Of a stretch of DNA of 64,000 nt, positions 33,265 through 41,567 are shown piece after piece. A program made the translations under genes and the position numbers. The first letter of the stretch is position 1; each line of letters opens with the position of its first letter. The notes beneath the pieces are model-generated. The model saw only the letters and a program-made list of their open reading frames with translations, made no database searches and had not been told where the DNA came from. Origin of the DNA: Burkholderia sp. Ac-20365 (GTDB lineage Bacteria > Pseudomonadota > Gammaproteobacteria > Burkholderiales > Burkholderiaceae); the NCBI RefSeq assembly GCF_017104715.1, contig NZ_JAAGPI010000023.1:1-64000 (forward strand), written 5' to 3'.

Positions 33265-34472
33265 CACGGTTTGGTGGTATCGAGCAGCGTGATCGGCAGC
33301 GCGGAACGCCACGTCTCGAAGCTGCCGAGCGCCTGCGCTTCGGCAAGTGCAATGCGCGTCAACGTGCCGCCGTGTTGCGCGCGCCATGCGACAAGCGCTG
33401 CTTCGCCTTCGAGCGTGACGGCATTCGCGATCAGCCGCCCGCCCGGTTTCAATGCGCTCCAGCAGGCATCGAGCACGCCCTGCGCGGTCACGCCGCCGCC
33501 GATGAAAATTGCATCCGGCGCGGGCAGTCCACCCAGCGCATCGGGAGCCTTGCCCGCGATCAGTTGCAGTCCCGGCACACCGAGCGCGTCGCGATTGTGT
33601 TCGATGAAACGCTGGCGCTCGCTATTCGCTTCGATTGCAATCGCGCGGCAACTGGCGTGCGCGCGCATCCATTCGATACCGATCGATCCGCAGCCCGCGC
33701 CCACGTCCCACAGCAGTTCGCCGGGCGCGGGCGCAAGACGCCCGAGCGTCAACGCGCGCACGTCGCGCTTGGTCAACTGGCCGTCGTGACGATAGGCGTC
33801 GTCGGGCAGACCGGGGGTCAACGCGAGGCGCGGCGTATCGCCCGCTTCGTCGCGACGGCAGTCGAGCGCGATTACATTGAGTTGCGCCGTCTCGCCGATC
33901 GACCATTCATGCGCGCGAGCGTCGATCAAACGTTCGGATGCGTTGCCCAGATGCTCCATCACGACCATGCGCGTCGCGCCGAAGCCGCGTTCGCGCAACC
34001 ACGCGGCGACCGCTGCAGGCGTCGTGCCGTCCGCGCTCAGCACGAACACGCGGGCGCCGTCGTGCAGATGCATCTGCAACGCGGCGAGCGGCCGCCCGAC
34101 CAGCGACACCGTCGCCGCATCCTGCAACGCCCAGCCCAGGCGCGCTGCCGCAAGGGAAACCGACGACGGCGCAGGCAGCACGCGCAATTCGTCTGCGCGA
34201 AGATGACGCGCGAGCGTCGCGCCGACGCCGTAAAACATGGGATCGCCGCTCGCCAGCACGCACACGGGCGTATCGCGCCGCGCCAGCACGGGCGCGATGT
34301 CGAATGGTTGCGGCCACGGCTCGCGCGCGGCGGAGAGGCACACCGGCAGCATCGACAGATGCCGCTCGCCGCCGTAGATCACCGACGCGTCGATCAGCGC
34401 GCGCCGCGCCGCTTTCCCCAGACCGGCAAAACCGTCATCGCCCATTCCCACCACGGTCAGCCACGCCGACAT
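33264..34472 (-). CDS. cobL: Precorrin-6Y C5,15-methyltransferase (decarboxylating)
   Basis: A 402-residue bifunctional enzyme. The N-terminal half is a CbiE-type tetrapyrrole methylase ([53 protein letters not shown]). The C-terminal half is a CbiT-type Rossmann methylase ([33 protein letters not shown]). It methylates C-5 and C-15 and decarboxylates the acetate at C-12, giving precorrin-8. It is the first gene of the minus-strand operon, starting 106 bases from the plus-strand cobalamin riboswitch. No riboswitch was seen on its own side, so this operon may be regulated differently from the divergent one. Confidence 0.95.
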   Translation of the reverse strand: MSAWLTVVGMGDDGFAGLGKAARRALIDASVIYGGERHLSMLPVCLSAAREPWPQPFDIAPVLARRDTPVCVLASGDPMFYGVGATLARHLRADELRVLPAPSSVSLAAARLGWALQDAATVSLVGRPLAALQMHLHDGARVFVLSADGTTPAAVAAWLRERGFGATRMVVMEHLGNASERLIDARAHEWSIGETAQLNVIALDCRRDEAGDTPRLALTPGLPDDAYRHDGQLTKRDVRALTLGRLAPAPGELLWDVGAGCGSIGIEWMRAHASCRAIAIEANSERQRFIEHNRDALGVPGLQLIAGKAPDALGGLPAPDAIFIGGGVTAQGVLDACWSALKPGGRLIANAVTLEGEAALVAWRAQHGGTLTRIALAEAQALGSFETWRSALPITLLDTTKP

Positions 34473-34541
34473 GCCTCGATCCTCATCTGCTCGCTGTATT
34501 GAAAACGCTGCTGCGGACCGTGTTCAAAGGCCGCAGCGTCG

Positions 34542-34569
34542 TTGTGCTGTTCGAAAAAAGGCATAATAC
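34542..34569 (+). promoter_or_regulatory. Predicted promoter of the cobG operon
   Basis: TTGTGC (34542-34547) and TAATAC (34564-34569), 16 bases apart, lie just before the riboswitch. Transcription would begin near 34575, at the first base of the aptamer. CATAAT at 34562 is an alternative -10. Confidence 0.45.
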
Positions 34570-34577
34570 CCGTTCGC

Positions 34578-34738
34578 CGGTGCCTTTCGGGGCCTAAGAG
34601 GGAACACACATCACTGCGATGACCGTGACTGCCCCCGCAACTGTATGCAGCGAGTCCACGCCAATTTGCGCCACTGGTGATACCGGGAAGGCCCGGCGCG
34701 GACGACGACCTGTGAGTCAGGAAACCTGCCGGCCAACA
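34578..34738 (+). ncRNA. Cobalamin riboswitch 1 (cobG-cobH-cobI-cobJ operon)
   Basis: The conserved aptamer parts occur in order: GGTGCC at 34579, the GAGGGAA stretch near 34598, TGCCCCCGCAACTGT at 34630, GCCACTG (34670-34676), GGGAAGG (34685-34691) and the B12-box-like TGTGAGTCAGGAAACCTGCC (34711-34730). It is followed about 95 bases later by the cobG start. Binding of adenosylcobalamin should lower expression of the operon. Whether it acts on transcription or translation is not resolved; no clear intrinsic terminator was found before cobG. Confidence 0.93.
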
Positions 34739-34833
34739 GTTCGTGCCAGCCAACATCGGGCGGGGTGTACCGATGCCGAGCCACTCTCCTTCGAGATGCC
34801 CGGGCCGTCGCGCGACGCTTACCCGGTGATGTC

Positions 34834-36222
34834 TTGAGCCACGCTTTCCATTCGTCCGACGCTTCCACTTTGCGCCCTTCGGCTTGTCCGGGGTTGTTGC
34901 GCATCGTGCCCGCGCTCGACGGCGGCATCTGCCGCGTGAAGCTGGCGGGCGGCGAGTTGAACGCGGCTCAGGCGCTCGCCATTGCAAATGCGATCGACGA
35001 GCACGCATCCGGCATCGTCGACGTGACGAATCGCGCGAATCTGCAATTGCGCGGCGTGAAGCGCGGCCATGAAGATGCGCTGATCGCGGCGCTGCTGGAT
35101 GCGGGCCTCGGTCCACGCGACGCTACTCAAGCCTTCGCCGACGATGTGCGCAACGTGCTCGTCAGTCCCGCCGCGGGCTGCGATGCGCACGCGCTATTCG
35201 ACACGACGGCGCTCGCGGACCAACTTCTGTCGACGCTGCAAAGCGACGCCCGTTTTGCCGCGCTATCGCCGAAGTTTTCGCTGATGCTCGATGGCGGCGA
35301 GCGTCTGATGATGCTCGATCATCCGCACGATGTCTGGTTTTCGGCGATGCCGAGATCTGATCACGCGCAGCCGCTATTCGCGTTTGGGCTCGCGGGATGC
35401 CCGCCCGTTGTTGCGGGACACGAAAGCGCTGCCGCCGCTATCGCCGCTTCGGATCTGGCGACGCTCACGCAAGCGCTGCTGCACACGTTCCTCGATCTCG
35501 CAAGCGCGGACGCGACGCGCATGCGCGATCTGCTCGCGACGCATTCCGTAGAAAGCATCATCAGGCACGCCGAACGCAGGAGCGGTGTGTATCTGCTGCG
35601 CGACGCATCGCTGAGCCACTGGCGACGCGCGCCGGCCGATGCATCCCGAAGACTCGGCGCCCATCGTCAGCGCGACGGACAGCATTGGCATATCGGCGCC
35701 CAGCCCGCGCTGGGCCGCATGAACAGCGCGACATTGCGCGGCCTCGCTCAGCTTGCGCGCGAGACTGACGGCGCGACGCTGCGCATGACGCCATGGCAAA
35801 GCGTGCTGCTCGTCAACATCGCGAGCGCCAACGTCGATGCGACGTTGCACACGCTCGAAACACTCGGCCTCGCGACCACGCCGCACGATCCGCTGACCCG
35901 CGTGATCGCCTGCACCGGTTCGACAGGCTGCGCGAAAAGCCATGCAGACACCAAAGCCGATGCATTGAAACTCGCCGCGCGCGTGCCCGGACACACGCAG
36001 GCGCACCTCAGCGGCTGCCAGCGCTCCTGCGCGGCCGCGCATCGCGCGCCCTACACGCTGCTCGCCGTGGCCGATGGCCGCTACGACCTGTACCAGACAC
36101 ACGATCCGCGCGACGCCAACGGCTTCGGCCAGTGCCTCGCGCGCGGTCTGACAATCGACGAAGCCGCGGACAGGCTGCACGCATCCGCGCTTCCTTCTTC
36201 AGATGAGCCATTCGATGCTTGA
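34834..36222 (+). CDS. cobG: Precorrin-3B synthase
   Basis: A protein of about 462 residues in the sulfite/nitrite reductase-like superfamily. The N terminus is RPSACPGLLRIVPALDGGICRVKLAGG, then DVTNRANLQLRGVK. The C-terminal [4Fe-4S] cysteines are in ACTGSTGCAKSHADTKADAL and HLSGCQRSCAA. CobG is an oxygen-dependent hydroxylase forming the gamma-lactone of precorrin-3B and marks the aerobic pathway. The start is unclear: no ATG fits. TTG 34834 is preferred because it begins shortly before conserved sequence; GTG 34765 would start close behind the riboswitch. It is the first gene of the riboswitch-controlled operon and overlaps cobH. Confidence 0.92.
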   Translation: MSHAFHSSDASTLRPSACPGLLRIVPALDGGICRVKLAGGELNAAQALAIANAIDEHASGIVDVTNRANLQLRGVKRGHEDALIAALLDAGLGPRDATQAFADDVRNVLVSPAAGCDAHALFDTTALADQLLSTLQSDARFAALSPKFSLMLDGGERLMMLDHPHDVWFSAMPRSDHAQPLFAFGLAGCPPVVAGHESAAAAIAASDLATLTQALLHTFLDLASADATRMRDLLATHSVESIIRHAERRSGVYLLRDASLSHWRRAPADASRRLGAHRQRDGQHWHIGAQPALGRMNSATLRGLAQLARETDGATLRMTPWQSVLLVNIASANVDATLHTLETLGLATTPHDPLTRVIACTGSTGCAKSHADTKADALKLAARVPGHTQAHLSGCQRSCAAAHRAPYTLLAVADGRYDLYQTHDPRDANGFGQCLARGLTIDEAADRLHASALPSSDEPFDA

Positions 36223-36841
36223 CTACATCCGCGACGGACAGGAAATTTATCGCCAGTCGTTCGCGACGATACGCGCGGAAGCCGACCTCTCGCACATTCC
36301 CGCCGACCTCGAAAAGCTCGCCGTGCGCGTGATCCACGCGTGCGGAATGACCGATATCGTCGGCGATCTGCGCTTTTCCGAAGGCGCGGGCCGTGCGGGG
36401 CGTGAAGCGCTCGCCAGCGGCGCGCCGATTCTCTGCGACGCACGCATGGTTGCCGAAGGCATTACCCGCGCGCGACTGCCGGCACGCAACGAAGTGATCT
36501 GCACGTTGAGCGATCCATCCGTGCCCGATCTCGCGCGCGAAATGAACAACACACGCTCGGCGGCGGCGCTCGAACTGTGGCGCCCGCGCCTGCAAGGCAG
36601 CGTGGTCGTGATCGGCAATGCGCCGACTTCGCTGTTTCATCTGCTCGATATGCTCGATGGCGGCGCACCGCGCCCCGCGCTGATTCTCGGCTTTCCGGTC
36701 GGCTTCATCGGCGCGGCGGAATCGAAAGCAATGCTTGCCGCCGACAGCCGCGGCGTGCCGTTCGTCGCCGTGCAAGGACGGCGCGGCGGCAGCGCGATGG
36801 CCGCTGCCGCCGTCAATGCGCTCGCCACGGAGGTCGAATAA
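36215..36841 (+). CDS. cobH: Precorrin-8X methylmutase
   Basis: A 208-residue enzyme that moves the methyl group from C-11 to C-12 to give hydrogenobyrinate. MLDYIRDGQEIYRQSFATIR, the active-site His41 in RVIHACGM, DARMVAEGITRARLP and LILGFPVGFIGAAESK are CobH/CbiC signatures. ATG 36215 is preferred for the usual family start; ATG 36203 four codons earlier is also possible. It overlaps the end of cobG, and its stop codon directly abuts the cobI start codon. Confidence 0.95.
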   Translation: MLDYIRDGQEIYRQSFATIRAEADLSHIPADLEKLAVRVIHACGMTDIVGDLRFSEGAGRAGREALASGAPILCDARMVAEGITRARLPARNEVICTLSDPSVPDLAREMNNTRSAAALELWRPRLQGSVVVIGNAPTSLFHLLDMLDGGAPRPALILGFPVGFIGAAESKAMLAADSRGVPFVAVQGRRGGSAMAAAAVNALATEVE

Positions 36842-37600
36842 ATGACGGGCCAGTCGAACAGCACGCGCGGACGTCTCTTCGGACTCGGCGTCGGTCCCGG
36901 CGACCCGGAGCTGATCACGGTAAAAGCGCTGCGGCTGCTGAAGTCGGCGCACGTGGTCGCGTATTTCGTCGCGAAGGGCAAAAAAGGTAACGCGTTCTCG
37001 ATCATCGAGTCGCATCTGTCGAACGAGCAGGAGCAGTTGCCGCTCGTTTATCCCGTCACGACGGAAGCGCTTGAACCGCCGCTCTCTTACGAAGCGATCA
37101 TCGCCGACTTCTACGACACCGCCGCCGAAGTGGTCGCGAATCATCTCGATGCGGGCCGCGACGTGGCCGTGATCTGCGAAGGCGATCCGTTTTTCTATGG
37201 CTCGTACATGTACCTGCACGACCGGCTCGCGAACCGGCTCGATCCGCGCTTCGAGGCGGAAGTCGTGCCCGGCGTGTGCTCGATGCTCGGCGGCGTCGCG
37301 GTGCTCGGCCAGCCGCTCGTGTATCGCAACCAGACGCTGTCGGTGCTGTCGGGCGTGCTGCCCGAAGACGAACTGAAACGCCGGCTCGCGGACGCCGACG
37401 CAGCCGTCGTGATGAAGCTCGGCCGCAACTTCGACAAGGTGCGCCGCGTGCTCGACGAACTGGGCCTCGCCAGCCGCGCGCTCTATGTGGAACGCGCGAC
37501 GATGGCGAACCAGCGCATCGTGCCGCTCGCGGACGTCGATCCAATGGCGTCGCCCTATTTTTCGCTGCTCGTCGTGCCGGGGGAAAAATGGCAAGGATGA
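36842..37600 (+). CDS. cobI: Precorrin-2 C(20)-methyltransferase
   Basis: A 252-residue SAM-dependent methylase. [60 protein letters not shown] and [20 protein letters not shown] match CobI/CbiL. It methylates C-20 of precorrin-2, the first step after CobA and the one that commits the precursor to cobalamin. Its ATG is adjacent to the cobH stop codon. Its end overlaps the beginning of the cbiG-cobJ fusion gene. Confidence 0.95.
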   Translation: MTGQSNSTRGRLFGLGVGPGDPELITVKALRLLKSAHVVAYFVAKGKKGNAFSIIESHLSNEQEQLPLVYPVTTEALEPPLSYEAIIADFYDTAAEVVANHLDAGRDVAVICEGDPFFYGSYMYLHDRLANRLDPRFEAEVVPGVCSMLGGVAVLGQPLVYRNQTLSVLSGVLPEDELKRRLADADAAVVMKLGRNFDKVRRVLDELGLASRALYVERATMANQRIVPLADVDPMASPYFSLLVVPGEKWQG

Positions 37601-39327
37601 CGACGCCGCCCGCGATCGTGATACTCGGCGTCGGCGCGCAGGACACGGCGCAGCGTCTGAAAGCGCTCTACGACGGCGCGCAGGTCCACGGCCTGCGGGG
37701 CCGCGTCATGCAAGCCGACGTCGCGTACACGGAACTCAGCGCGCATCTGTGCGAACTCTATGCAAGCGGCACGCCTGTCGTCGCGTTGTGCGCAGCGGGC
37801 ATCGTGATCCGCTGCATCGCGCCGCTGCTCGCGAACAAGGGCGTCGAGCCGCCCGTGCTCGCCGTCGCCGAAGATGGCAGCGCCGTCGTGCCGCTGCTCG
37901 GCGGATTGTCGGGCGTCAACACGATGGCACGCGAGATCGCCGCCGCGCTCGACGTGGCGCCCGCCATCACGACGAGCGGCGAGCTGCGCTTCGGCGCATG
38001 CGTGCTGAATCCGCCCGACGGTTACACGCTCGCGAGCATCGACCAGGGCAAGCGCTTCGTCTCCGACCTGCTCGCGGGCGAAGCGACGCGTATCGAAGGC
38101 GACGCGCCGTGGCTCGACGACGTGCAGTTGCCGCGCGCCAATGACGCGCAACGTGCGATCCGCGTCACGCCGCTGGCATGGAGCGGATCGAAAGACGAGC
38201 TGGTGATCCATCCGCGCAGCGTCGTAGTCGCTGTCGACGCAACGGCAACGGCCGACGGGCTGCATGAACGCATCCTCGAGGCGGCACAAGCGCACGGACT
38301 GGCCGCGCAATCGCTCGCGGTGCTGCTCGCGCCGCTGTCGCTCGCCGGCGAACCGGCGCTTCAACAGGCCGCGGACGCGTTACAGGTTGCCCTGCGCTTC
38401 GCGGCCGAAAGCGGCCCGCAAAACCATCCCGCTGACATGCTTCGGCAGACATTACGGGTGCCGAACAAAACGCTCGTAGCCAGCGCCGAAGCCGGCATCG
38501 CCTTCGCCGTCACCCACGCGCCGCCCGATCCCGCGACGGTCGGCCGCGCGCGCGGCAAGCTGAGCGTGATCGGCCTCGGGCCCGGCGACAAATCGCTGCT
38601 GGCGCCCGCCGCGCGCGCCGCGCTGACGCAGGCGACCGACGTTCTCGGCTACGAAACCTACGTGAAAATGGCCGGCCCGTTCCGCGCCGACCAGCGCGTG
38701 CACGGCACCGACAATCGCGAGGAAATGCAGCGCGCCCGCCATGCATTCGAACTGGCGAGCGCGGGGCGACACGTGGCGATGGTGTCGTCGGGCGATCCCG
38801 GCGTGTTCGCGATGGCGGCCGCCGTGATCGAAGCGCTCGATGAAGCCCGCGACGAACCGCAAAGCGCTGCATGGGCCGCTGTCGAACTGGAGATCGTGCC
38901 GGGCATCTCCGCCGCGCTGGCGACGGCCGCACAGGCAGGCGCACCGCTCGGCCACGATTTCTGCATGCTGTCGCTGTCGGACAATCTGAAACCGTGGGCG
39001 ATCATCGAAACGCGCTTGGCGCACGCGGCGCAAGCCGATCTGGTGATGGCGTTCTATAACCCGATCTCGCGCGCGCGTCCGTGGCAACTCGACAAGGCGC
39101 TCGATATCGTGCGCGAATGGCGGGCGCCGGCGACGGTTGTCGTGCTTGGCCGGGATATTGGACGACCAGGCGCGACACTGAAAACGACCACGCTTTCAGA
39201 ACTGAAATCCGCCGATGTCGATATGCGAACGATGGTAATAATCGGCTCGTCCACCACACGTGCGTTCCGCCCCGCCGGGCATGGCCGGGAATGGGTTTAC
39301 ACGCCGCGCTGGTATGAACTTCCGTGA
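37588..39327 (+). CDS. cobJ: CbiG-CobJ fusion: precorrin-3B C(17)-methyltransferase with CbiG-like N terminus
   Basis: A 579-residue two-part protein. Residues about 1-140 are a CbiG N-terminal domain ([44 protein letters not shown]). About 140-320 correspond to the CbiG middle and a weak C-terminal part without the usual GxGC motif. From about residue 331 a complete CobJ methylase follows ([87 protein letters not shown]). CobJ methylates C-17 and contracts the ring after CobG. The CbiG part's role in an aerobic route is unclear. Start ATG 37588 has GGGGGA upstream; ATG 37597, forming ATGA with the cobI stop codon, is equally possible. Confidence 0.93.
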   Translation: MARMTTPPAIVILGVGAQDTAQRLKALYDGAQVHGLRGRVMQADVAYTELSAHLCELYASGTPVVALCAAGIVIRCIAPLLANKGVEPPVLAVAEDGSAVVPLLGGLSGVNTMAREIAAALDVAPAITTSGELRFGACVLNPPDGYTLASIDQGKRFVSDLLAGEATRIEGDAPWLDDVQLPRANDAQRAIRVTPLAWSGSKDELVIHPRSVVVAVDATATADGLHERILEAAQAHGLAAQSLAVLLAPLSLAGEPALQQAADALQVALRFAAESGPQNHPADMLRQTLRVPNKTLVASAEAGIAFAVTHAPPDPATVGRARGKLSVIGLGPGDKSLLAPAARAALTQATDVLGYETYVKMAGPFRADQRVHGTDNREEMQRARHAFELASAGRHVAMVSSGDPGVFAMAAAVIEALDEARDEPQSAAWAAVELEIVPGISAALATAAQAGAPLGHDFCMLSLSDNLKPWAIIETRLAHAAQADLVMAFYNPISRARPWQLDKALDIVREWRAPATVVVLGRDIGRPGATLKTTTLSELKSADVDMRTMVIIGSSTTRAFRPAGHGREWVYTPRWYELP

Positions 39328-39490
39328 AAAGGCGCCGATTTTTACGTTTACAGCGCATTAAACCGGCACGCTTATCGATAATAAATAAAGCGGGTGAAAG
39401 GCAAATTTCGTGCGCGTAATAAAATAAATTAAAGTTTTTTCACCACGCGACGTATACAGCGGTTATCAACGGCTACCGCTTTATTCGCAT
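39328..39490 (+). promoter_or_regulatory. AT-rich promoter region of the PilZ gene
   Basis: The 163 bases between cobJ and the PilZ gene are strikingly AT-rich for this genome (e.g. TAATAAAATAAATTAAAG at 39417-39434), as expected of an UP-element-bearing or silenced promoter. No exact sigma-28 or sigma-70 pair could be fixed. No terminator for the cob operon was recognised here. Confidence 0.45.
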
Positions 39491-40444
39491 ATGGAAACCA
39501 GTGAAGACATCGTCGACACCGGCGCGAGCGCGCCCGTCGCAGCACGACACCTTTCGCCCGACGCCGTGCCGGTCGGCGCACCGCTCGAATTTCCGATCGT
39601 CGACAGCGACGGCGCGTTGCTGTTCGATCGCGGCGCGGTCGTGATCGGCGCGGACGAACACCGCTTTCTGTTTCAGAATTTCAAGCCGCAGCGCGGCGAT
39701 GTCAGCACCGCGAGCGACGACGTCACGGCCGCCGCGCAGGCCGCCGCCGCAAAAGCCGGCGAAGCGGATGCGCTGACGCTCAAGGAAATGCATCTGACCA
39801 TCGGCGCGCTGATCGGCGTGCGCTCGCAGGTCGGCATGGGCGCGCCGATGCATCCGTCGCGCATCATCGGCTTCGCGCCGAACGAGTCGCTGTTCGTCAC
39901 GCCGCCGCTGGTCGACGGCAAGCCGATGCCGTTGTCGATCGGTGAAAACGTCGAGATCGTGGCGATTGCGAGTCAGGCGGTGTTCCGCTTCGTCTGCACC
40001 GTCGATTCCGTCTGCCAGGTGCCGTTCCACTATCTCGTGCTGTCCCGGCCCGGCGTGGTGCGCCGGTTGCGCGAGCGCAAGTCGGTACGCGTGCGGGCGA
40101 GCCTGCCGCTGCGCTTTGGCATCGAAGTGGAAGGCACGGGCTACGAAAGCCTTGGCCTCGTGCAGAGTGTGAGCGCGATGGGCATGTCGTTCGTCGCGCC
40201 GTGGACGGTGGGCGAAGTCGGCAAGCGCATCCGCGTCGCGTTCACGCTACGCTCGAAGGACATGGAAACGTCGATCGAAACGACGGCGACCATTCGCAAC
40301 GTGCAGCCCGGCTCGAAGCCGGGCGATCCGACGACGCATGGCATCGAGTTCGACAAGCTCGACCAGGTCGAGCAGATGGCGCTGAAGGTCTATGTGTTCG
40401 ACCGGATCGACGATGTGATTTTCTGGACCAGCGGGCCGAAGTGA
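39491..40444 (+). CDS. ycgR: YcgR-type flagellar brake protein with PilZ domain
   Basis: A 317-residue cytoplasmic protein. The N-terminal part (about 90-190) resembles the YcgR domain (GALIGVRSQVGMGAPMHPSRIIGFAPNESLFVTPP), and the C-terminal PilZ domain starts at RRLRERKSVRVRASLPLRFGIEV. The cyclic-di-GMP-binding RxxxR is present in RERKSVR. The second signature, normally (D/N)xSxxG, reads SVSAMG, with Ser in the first position. With bound cyclic-di-GMP, YcgR slows the flagellar motor. It stands alone on the plus strand between the cob operon and the adhesin module. An N-terminal extension of about 80 Ala/Asp-rich residues is longer than usual. Confidence 0.82.
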   Translation: METSEDIVDTGASAPVAARHLSPDAVPVGAPLEFPIVDSDGALLFDRGAVVIGADEHRFLFQNFKPQRGDVSTASDDVTAAAQAAAAKAGEADALTLKEMHLTIGALIGVRSQVGMGAPMHPSRIIGFAPNESLFVTPPLVDGKPMPLSIGENVEIVAIASQAVFRFVCTVDSVCQVPFHYLVLSRPGVVRRLRERKSVRVRASLPLRFGIEVEGTGYESLGLVQSVSAMGMSFVAPWTVGEVGKRIRVAFTLRSKDMETSIETTATIRNVQPGSKPGDPTTHGIEFDKLDQVEQMALKVYVFDRIDDVIFWTSGPK

Positions 40445-40479
40445 GCGCGCCTGCCGATACCTTTTCGTAAGCGATAAAA

Positions 40480-40509
40480 ACGGCCCGGTCATGCGAATGA
40501 CCGGGCCGT
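40480..40509. terminator. Bidirectional terminator between PilZ and OmpA-family genes
   Basis: A perfect 13-bp stem, ACGGCCCGGTCAT / ATGACCGGGCCGT, has a GCGA loop. On the minus strand it is followed by TTTTTATCGC, a good T tract for the OmpA-family gene. On the plus strand it is followed by CCTGTTT and lies 36 bases past the PilZ stop codon. Confidence 0.85.
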
Positions 40510-40552
40510 CCTGTTTGCGGACCGCCTTGCCGGCAGTCGTCCGCGCCCGCGA

Positions 40553-41518
40553 CTAGGGCTGCGCTGCCGACGCCATCTGCCCGCTCACGCGAAGTTCCAC
40601 GCGGCGATTCGGTGCCAGACAGGCAATCACGGCCGCGGACTTCGCCCCCGGACAAGTCGCGACGGGCGCGCTCGCCCCAGCGCCGCGCACATCGAATCGC
40701 GCCGGGTTCAGGCCGCGATCCTTCAGCGCATCAGCGACGGCCTGCGCACGCCGCCGCGACAGATCGCGGTTGTGTGCGACCGAGCCGAACCGGTCCGTGT
40801 AGCCGATCACAGTCACCACGTCGATCGCTTTCACACGTTTCAGGCTCGCCGCGAGCGCATCGATCGCTTCGATGCCCTCGGGCTTGAGCTTCGCGCTATC
40901 GAAATCGAACAACGCATCCGCCGATAAGGAAACGGGCCGGTCGGGTTGAGGCATGAGGGCGACGGGTTGCACAGGCGGAGGACAGCGGTCGAGCTCGTCG
41001 TTGACCTGCACGCTCAGCGTCTTGGCGCGATCGATCGCGTCCCAGCCGTGCACCCAGCGCGTGCCATGCGTTTCGGCCTGCTCTTTCCAGACCTCGTCGG
41101 TCAGCGCGAGCAGCCGTCCCGCCGCTTCGCTCTTGCAGGTCGAAGCCGAGGCACGCGCGTTGGTTGTTTCGATCGTACGGATCGACTGGGCCCACTTGTC
41201 GCGCGTCGGCCAGTTCTTCGTGCGGTACAGCGGCTGCCATGCTCCGGTGCCGTCGATCAGATAGCGCGCGTTGCCGAGCGCCTTGCTGGCCGCGTCGTCA
41301 TAAACCGTCGACACCAGCACGTGACTGTCCTGCCGTTGCGCGATCTCCAGAAAACCTTCGGCCACCCCGCGCCGGTATGGATCGCTGATCTGTTGCACGG
41401 ACGGCTTCAGCGCCTCGGCCTGGCTGCTGATGTTGTCGGCAAAAGCGCTCGCCGGCGCGCTGGCGGCGATGCCGAGCGTCGCGGCCAGCACCGCGCCGCG
41501 TAGTTTGGGTTGTGTCAT
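40553..41518 (-). CDS. OmpA-family protein of the adhesin operon
   Basis: A 321-residue exported protein with a signal peptide (about 1-27, ASAFA). A helical middle region of about 170 residues has two Cys. A C-terminal OmpA/MotB peptidoglycan-binding domain follows (LSADALFDFDSAKLKPEGIEAIDALAASL, VIGYTDRFGSVAHNRDLSRRRAQAVADAL, NRRVELRVSGQ). The domain anchors the protein to peptidoglycan. It lies 49 bases downstream of the giant autotransporter gene on the same strand, so co-transcription is likely. It may stabilise the adhesin's envelope attachment, as OmpA-like partners do for other trimeric adhesins (SadB-like roles are by analogy only). Confidence 0.88.
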   Translation of the reverse strand: MTQPKLRGAVLAATLGIAASAPASAFADNISSQAEALKPSVQQISDPYRRGVAEGFLEIAQRQDSHVLVSTVYDDAASKALGNARYLIDGTGAWQPLYRTKNWPTRDKWAQSIRTIETTNARASASTCKSEAAGRLLALTDEVWKEQAETHGTRWVHGWDAIDRAKTLSVQVNDELDRCPPPVQPVALMPQPDRPVSLSADALFDFDSAKLKPEGIEAIDALAASLKRVKAIDVVTVIGYTDRFGSVAHNRDLSRRRAQAVADALKDRGLNPARFDVRGAGASAPVATCPGAKSAAVIACLAPNRRVELRVSGQMASAAQP

Positions 41519-41567
41519 CGATATCTCCCGGCCCGCCGCGCGTGCGCGCGGCGGGCGCGTCAGGTCG

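Noticed and set aside
34473-34577. A riboswitch on the minus strand ahead of cobL
   Set aside because: The gap is only about 105 bases and none of the conserved aptamer elements were seen on that strand.
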